Positions 5,555 to 7,011 of a stretch of 7,011 nt of DNA are shown piece by piece. The position numbers were made by a program, and so were the translations under genes. A model generated the notes under the pieces. It worked only from the letters and a program-made list of their open reading frames with translations, was not told the DNA's origin and did no database searches. The stretch is taken from NCBI GenBank assembly GCA_002297665.1, contig DBMS01000052.1, positions 2,479-9,489 on the forward strand, given 5' to 3'. The first letter of the stretch is position 1. Every line of letters begins with the position of its first letter. Source of the DNA: Holophagaceae bacterium UBA692. Lineage in GTDB: Bacteria > Acidobacteriota > Holophagae > Holophagales > Holophagaceae.

Positions 5555-6571
5555 CTACGCCCGCACCGCCCATCGCAGCTTGGCCGAAGACGACCGCGGA
5601 TTGTCGTGGCGCTCCTGGAACGAGGGCCGGATGGGTTCGGGGGCCACGTCCCGGTAGACGCCGGACCTGTGGCCCTCCAGGAAGGCCTTCTTGACGCGGC
5701 GGTCCTCGCCCGAATGGAAGGTGAGGATGGCCACGCGCCCGCCGGGCTTGAGCGCCATGGGCAGGAGCGCCAGGAACTGGTCCAGCACCTTGAGCTCGTC
5801 GTTCACGGCGATGCGCAGCGCCTGGAAGGTGCGCTGGAGGCTGGCGCGCGCCTCGTCCCCGGGGAGGACGCCCCGCACCAGGCGCGCCAGCTGCGTGGTG
5901 GTGGCCACCTCCTGCCCGTGCAGGGCCGCGGCGATGGCCCCGGCGTGGGGCTCGTCGGCGTTCTCCACCAGCAGGGCCTCCAGGTCCTCCCGGGCCAAGG
6001 CCTTGAGCAGGTCCGCGGCGGACCGGCCCTTGTGGGGGTTGAGGCGCAGGTCCAGGGGGCCGTCGCTCTTGTAGGTGAAACCCCGGGCGGGGTTGTCGAT
6101 CTGCATGCTGGAGACCCCCAGGTCCGCCAGGACGAAGTCCAGGCCCCCGCCTGTTTCGGGCAGGAGCGAAGGCAGGCCGGCGAAGTTCATGCGCCGCACC
6201 ACCAGCTGGTCCTCCCCGAAGCCCAGGGCCCGCAGGCGGGCCTCGGTGCGGGGCAGTTCCAGCGGGTCCACGTCCACCCCGAAAAGCCGGCCCCCGGGGC
6301 TGATCCGCGCCAGAAGCTCCCGGGCGTGCCCGCCGTAGCCCAGGGTGGCGTCCAGGCCCACCTCGCCGGGCCGCGGGGCCAGGCACGCCAGGATCTCCGC
6401 CACGCAGATGGGCCGGTGCGTGCCGGCCGGCGTCTGCCCGCGGTCCATGACCTTGCGGAGCTCATCGGCGTGGAGGTCCGGATTCAGTTCCTTGTACTTC
6501 TCTTCGAACCGCCGGGGATGGGTGCCCTTGTAGCGGACGCGTCGTCTTCTCGGGGGAGGGGCCTCGGTCAT
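5555..6571 (-). CDS. rsmH: RsmH/MraW-type 16S rRNA (cytosine-1402 N4) methyltransferase with N-terminal extension
   Basis: A 338-residue SAM-dependent methyltransferase of the MraW family, which N4-methylates C1402 in the decoding centre of 16S rRNA. Family motifs appear in order: HRPICVAEIL (52-61), the SAM-binding DATLGYGGHARELL (74-87), GRLFGVDVDP (94-103), LADLGVSSMQIDNPARGFTY (148-167), DGPLDLRLNP (170-179), TTTQLARLV, RTFQALRIAVNDEL (247-260), GGRVAILTFHSGEDRRVKKA (277-296) and NPRSSSAKLR (324-333). Most family members begin a few residues before the HxPV motif; here about 50 basic residues precede it (with GTHPRRFEEKYKELNP at 16-31). Small departures from the usual sequence are VSSMQ for VSSPQ and FHSGEDR for FHSLEDR. 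It is not in a division and cell-wall cluster but beside a serine hydrolase and a divergent SpoU gene, so it could be a second, specialised RsmH-like paralog. The ATG at 6571 has only AAGGG touching it; an in-frame CTG at 6589 has a far better ribosome site. Confidence 0.9.
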   Translation of the reverse strand: MTEAPPPRRRRVRYKGTHPRRFEEKYKELNPDLHADELRKVMDRGQTPAGTHRPICVAEILACLAPRPGEVGLDATLGYGGHARELLARISPGGRLFGVDVDPLELPRTEARLRALGFGEDQLVVRRMNFAGLPSLLPETGGGLDFVLADLGVSSMQIDNPARGFTYKSDGPLDLRLNPHKGRSAADLLKALAREDLEALLVENADEPHAGAIAAALHGQEVATTTQLARLVRGVLPGDEARASLQRTFQALRIAVNDELKVLDQFLALLPMALKPGGRVAILTFHSGEDRRVKKAFLEGHRSGVYRDVAPEPIRPSFQERHDNPRSSSAKLRWAVRA

Positions 6572-6595
6572 CCCTTGATTCTGGACCAGGACGGG

Positions 6596-6602
6596 CCCTC
6601 CC
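6596..6602 (-). promoter_or_regulatory. Strong ribosome-binding-like sequence upstream of rsmH
   Basis: GGGAGGG on the minus strand lies 24 nt before the rsmH ATG, too far for that codon, but exactly 6 nt before an in-frame CTG at 6589-6587. Used from there, the product would gain six residues (LVQNQG). It may also be chance in GC-rich DNA. Confidence 0.3.
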
Positions 6603-6612
6603 GGGGAACCGC

Positions 6613-6618
6613 TATGAT
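6613..6618 (+). promoter_or_regulatory. Possible -10 box of the SpoU-family gene (leaderless)
   Basis: TATGAT ends 6 nt before the ATG at 6625 in a 53-bp divergent gap. This spacing would place the transcription start at or next to the start codon, which matches the absence of any Shine-Dalgarno sequence there. No recognisable -35 is seen at 17 bp. Confidence 0.35.
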
Positions 6619-6624
6619 GAAGCC

Positions 6625-7011
6625 ATGAGCCTTCCCGACCCCTGGCCCCTTTTCCAGGACCTCCGCTTCGCGGGCCAGCGCAACCACCCGCGCGGCGCCT
6701 GCTTCGTGGCCGAGGGCCGCATCCTTGTGGAGGACCTCCTGGCCTGGGGCCGGGCCGGGAAAGTGGAGGTGGTGGCCGTGCTTGCCGAGACCGCCTCGGC
6801 GGACGCCGTCCGCCCCCTGCTGCCGGAGGGCGCCGAGCTGATCGTCGCCACGCCCGCGGAGGTGGAGGCCCTTGCGGGCTTCCCCTTCCACCGGGGCCTC
6901 ATGGCCGCGGCCCGGGTTCCCGATCCGCCCGGCGAGGACCGCCTGCGGGCCTGCCGGCGCCTGCTGGCGCTGCCCAGCGTCTCCGACGCCGAGAACCTGG
7001 GCCAGCTCCTG
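6625..7011 (+). CDS. SpoU/TrmH-family RNA 2'-O-methyltransferase (N-terminal part; runs off the right edge)
   Basis: 129 codons are visible, open to the window end. The N-terminal substrate-binding region (about residues 1-95) carries the usual pattern of this family: LFQDLRFAGQRNHPRGACFV, then AEGRILVEDLLAW (the VEGxxxVxxAL-type motif), a Val-rich strand (KVEVVAVLAE) and HRGLMAAARVP (the QGxxAxxxxP-type motif). The last visible residues, LALPSVSDAENLGQLL, are the start of the SPOUT domain (the DPxNxGxxxR motif 1, with its Arg just outside). Family members transfer a methyl group from SAM to a ribose 2'-OH in rRNA or tRNA; target and symbol cannot be fixed from this fragment. It is divergent from rsmH across 53 bp. 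The ATG at 6625 has no ribosome site and follows a TATGAT hexamer by 6 nt. Confidence 0.9.
   Translation, partial: MSLPDPWPLFQDLRFAGQRNHPRGACFVAEGRILVEDLLAWGRAGKVEVVAVLAETASADAVRPLLPEGAELIVATPAEVEALAGFPFHRGLMAAARVPDPPGEDRLRACRRLLALPSVSDAENLGQLL

Noticed and set aside
3832..5694. Plus-strand open frame of 620 codons antisense to the serine hydrolase
   Set aside because: It is the shadow of a confidently identified gene: composition is dominated by His, Gly, Arg, Val and Gln as expected from the complement of GC-rich codons, and no family motif is seen.
6575..6580. TTGATT as a -35 box for the SpoU-family gene
   Set aside because: It is 32 bp from the TATGAT hexamer, too far for a sigma-70 type promoter, and no -10 lies at 16-18 bp.
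5363..6628. Plus-strand open frame of 421 codons antisense to rsmH
   Set aside because: The minus strand encodes a complete RsmH with all motifs; the antisense frame is low-complexity and has no motif.

Overview
The window is about 70% GC, densely coded, and has no RNA genes, mobile elements or CRISPR arrays that I could see. Eight complete or partial genes lie on the minus strand and two on the plus strand. The gene types (class II lysyl-tRNA synthetase, RsmH-type and SpoU-type methyltransferases, LemA and TPM proteins, a LysE-type exporter, an exported serine hydrolase) point to a free-living, high-GC, probably Gram-negative bacterium. The overall look would fit Acidobacteriota of the Holophaga/Geothrix type, but that placement is a guess from gene content and base composition. 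This is chromosomal housekeeping and envelope-related DNA, not an accessory island.

Left part (1-1452). The 5' portion of lysS (minus, cut by the window edge) lies downstream of a 156-codon gene for an unrecognised membrane-anchored protein (minus, 669-1139). A 91-bp divergent gap holds overlapping -10-like hexamers on both strands. On its other side is a short plus-strand gene (1231-1452) for a 73-residue single-span membrane protein whose basic tail carries a twinned ERRKxDRR motif. Its 3' end overlaps the convergent exporter gene by 20 bp.

Middle (1433-3887, minus). Four tightly packed genes, transcribed right to left, look like one operon: lemA, an exported TPM-domain protein with a glycine-rich tail (YgcG type), a second TPM-domain protein without signal peptide or membrane span, and a LysE-family exporter. 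Gaps are 5, 16 and 25 bp. A 73-bp gap with an inverted repeat separates lemA from the gene upstream.

Right part (3961-7011). An exported class C beta-lactamase-like serine hydrolase with a C-terminal DUF3471-type domain lies just downstream of an RsmH-type 16S rRNA methyltransferase that has an unusual N-terminal extension of about 50 residues. Across a 53-bp gap runs the start of a divergent SpoU/TrmH-family RNA methyltransferase, cut by the right edge. Two RNA methyltransferases therefore share one divergent promoter region.

No clearly new multi-gene system is evident. The points most worth checking are the extended RsmH outside a cell-division cluster and its possible CTG start, the twin-motif small membrane protein, the LemA-TPM-TPM-exporter operon, and two genes whose -10-like hexamer lies 6 nt before the ATG, which would make the transcripts leaderless.
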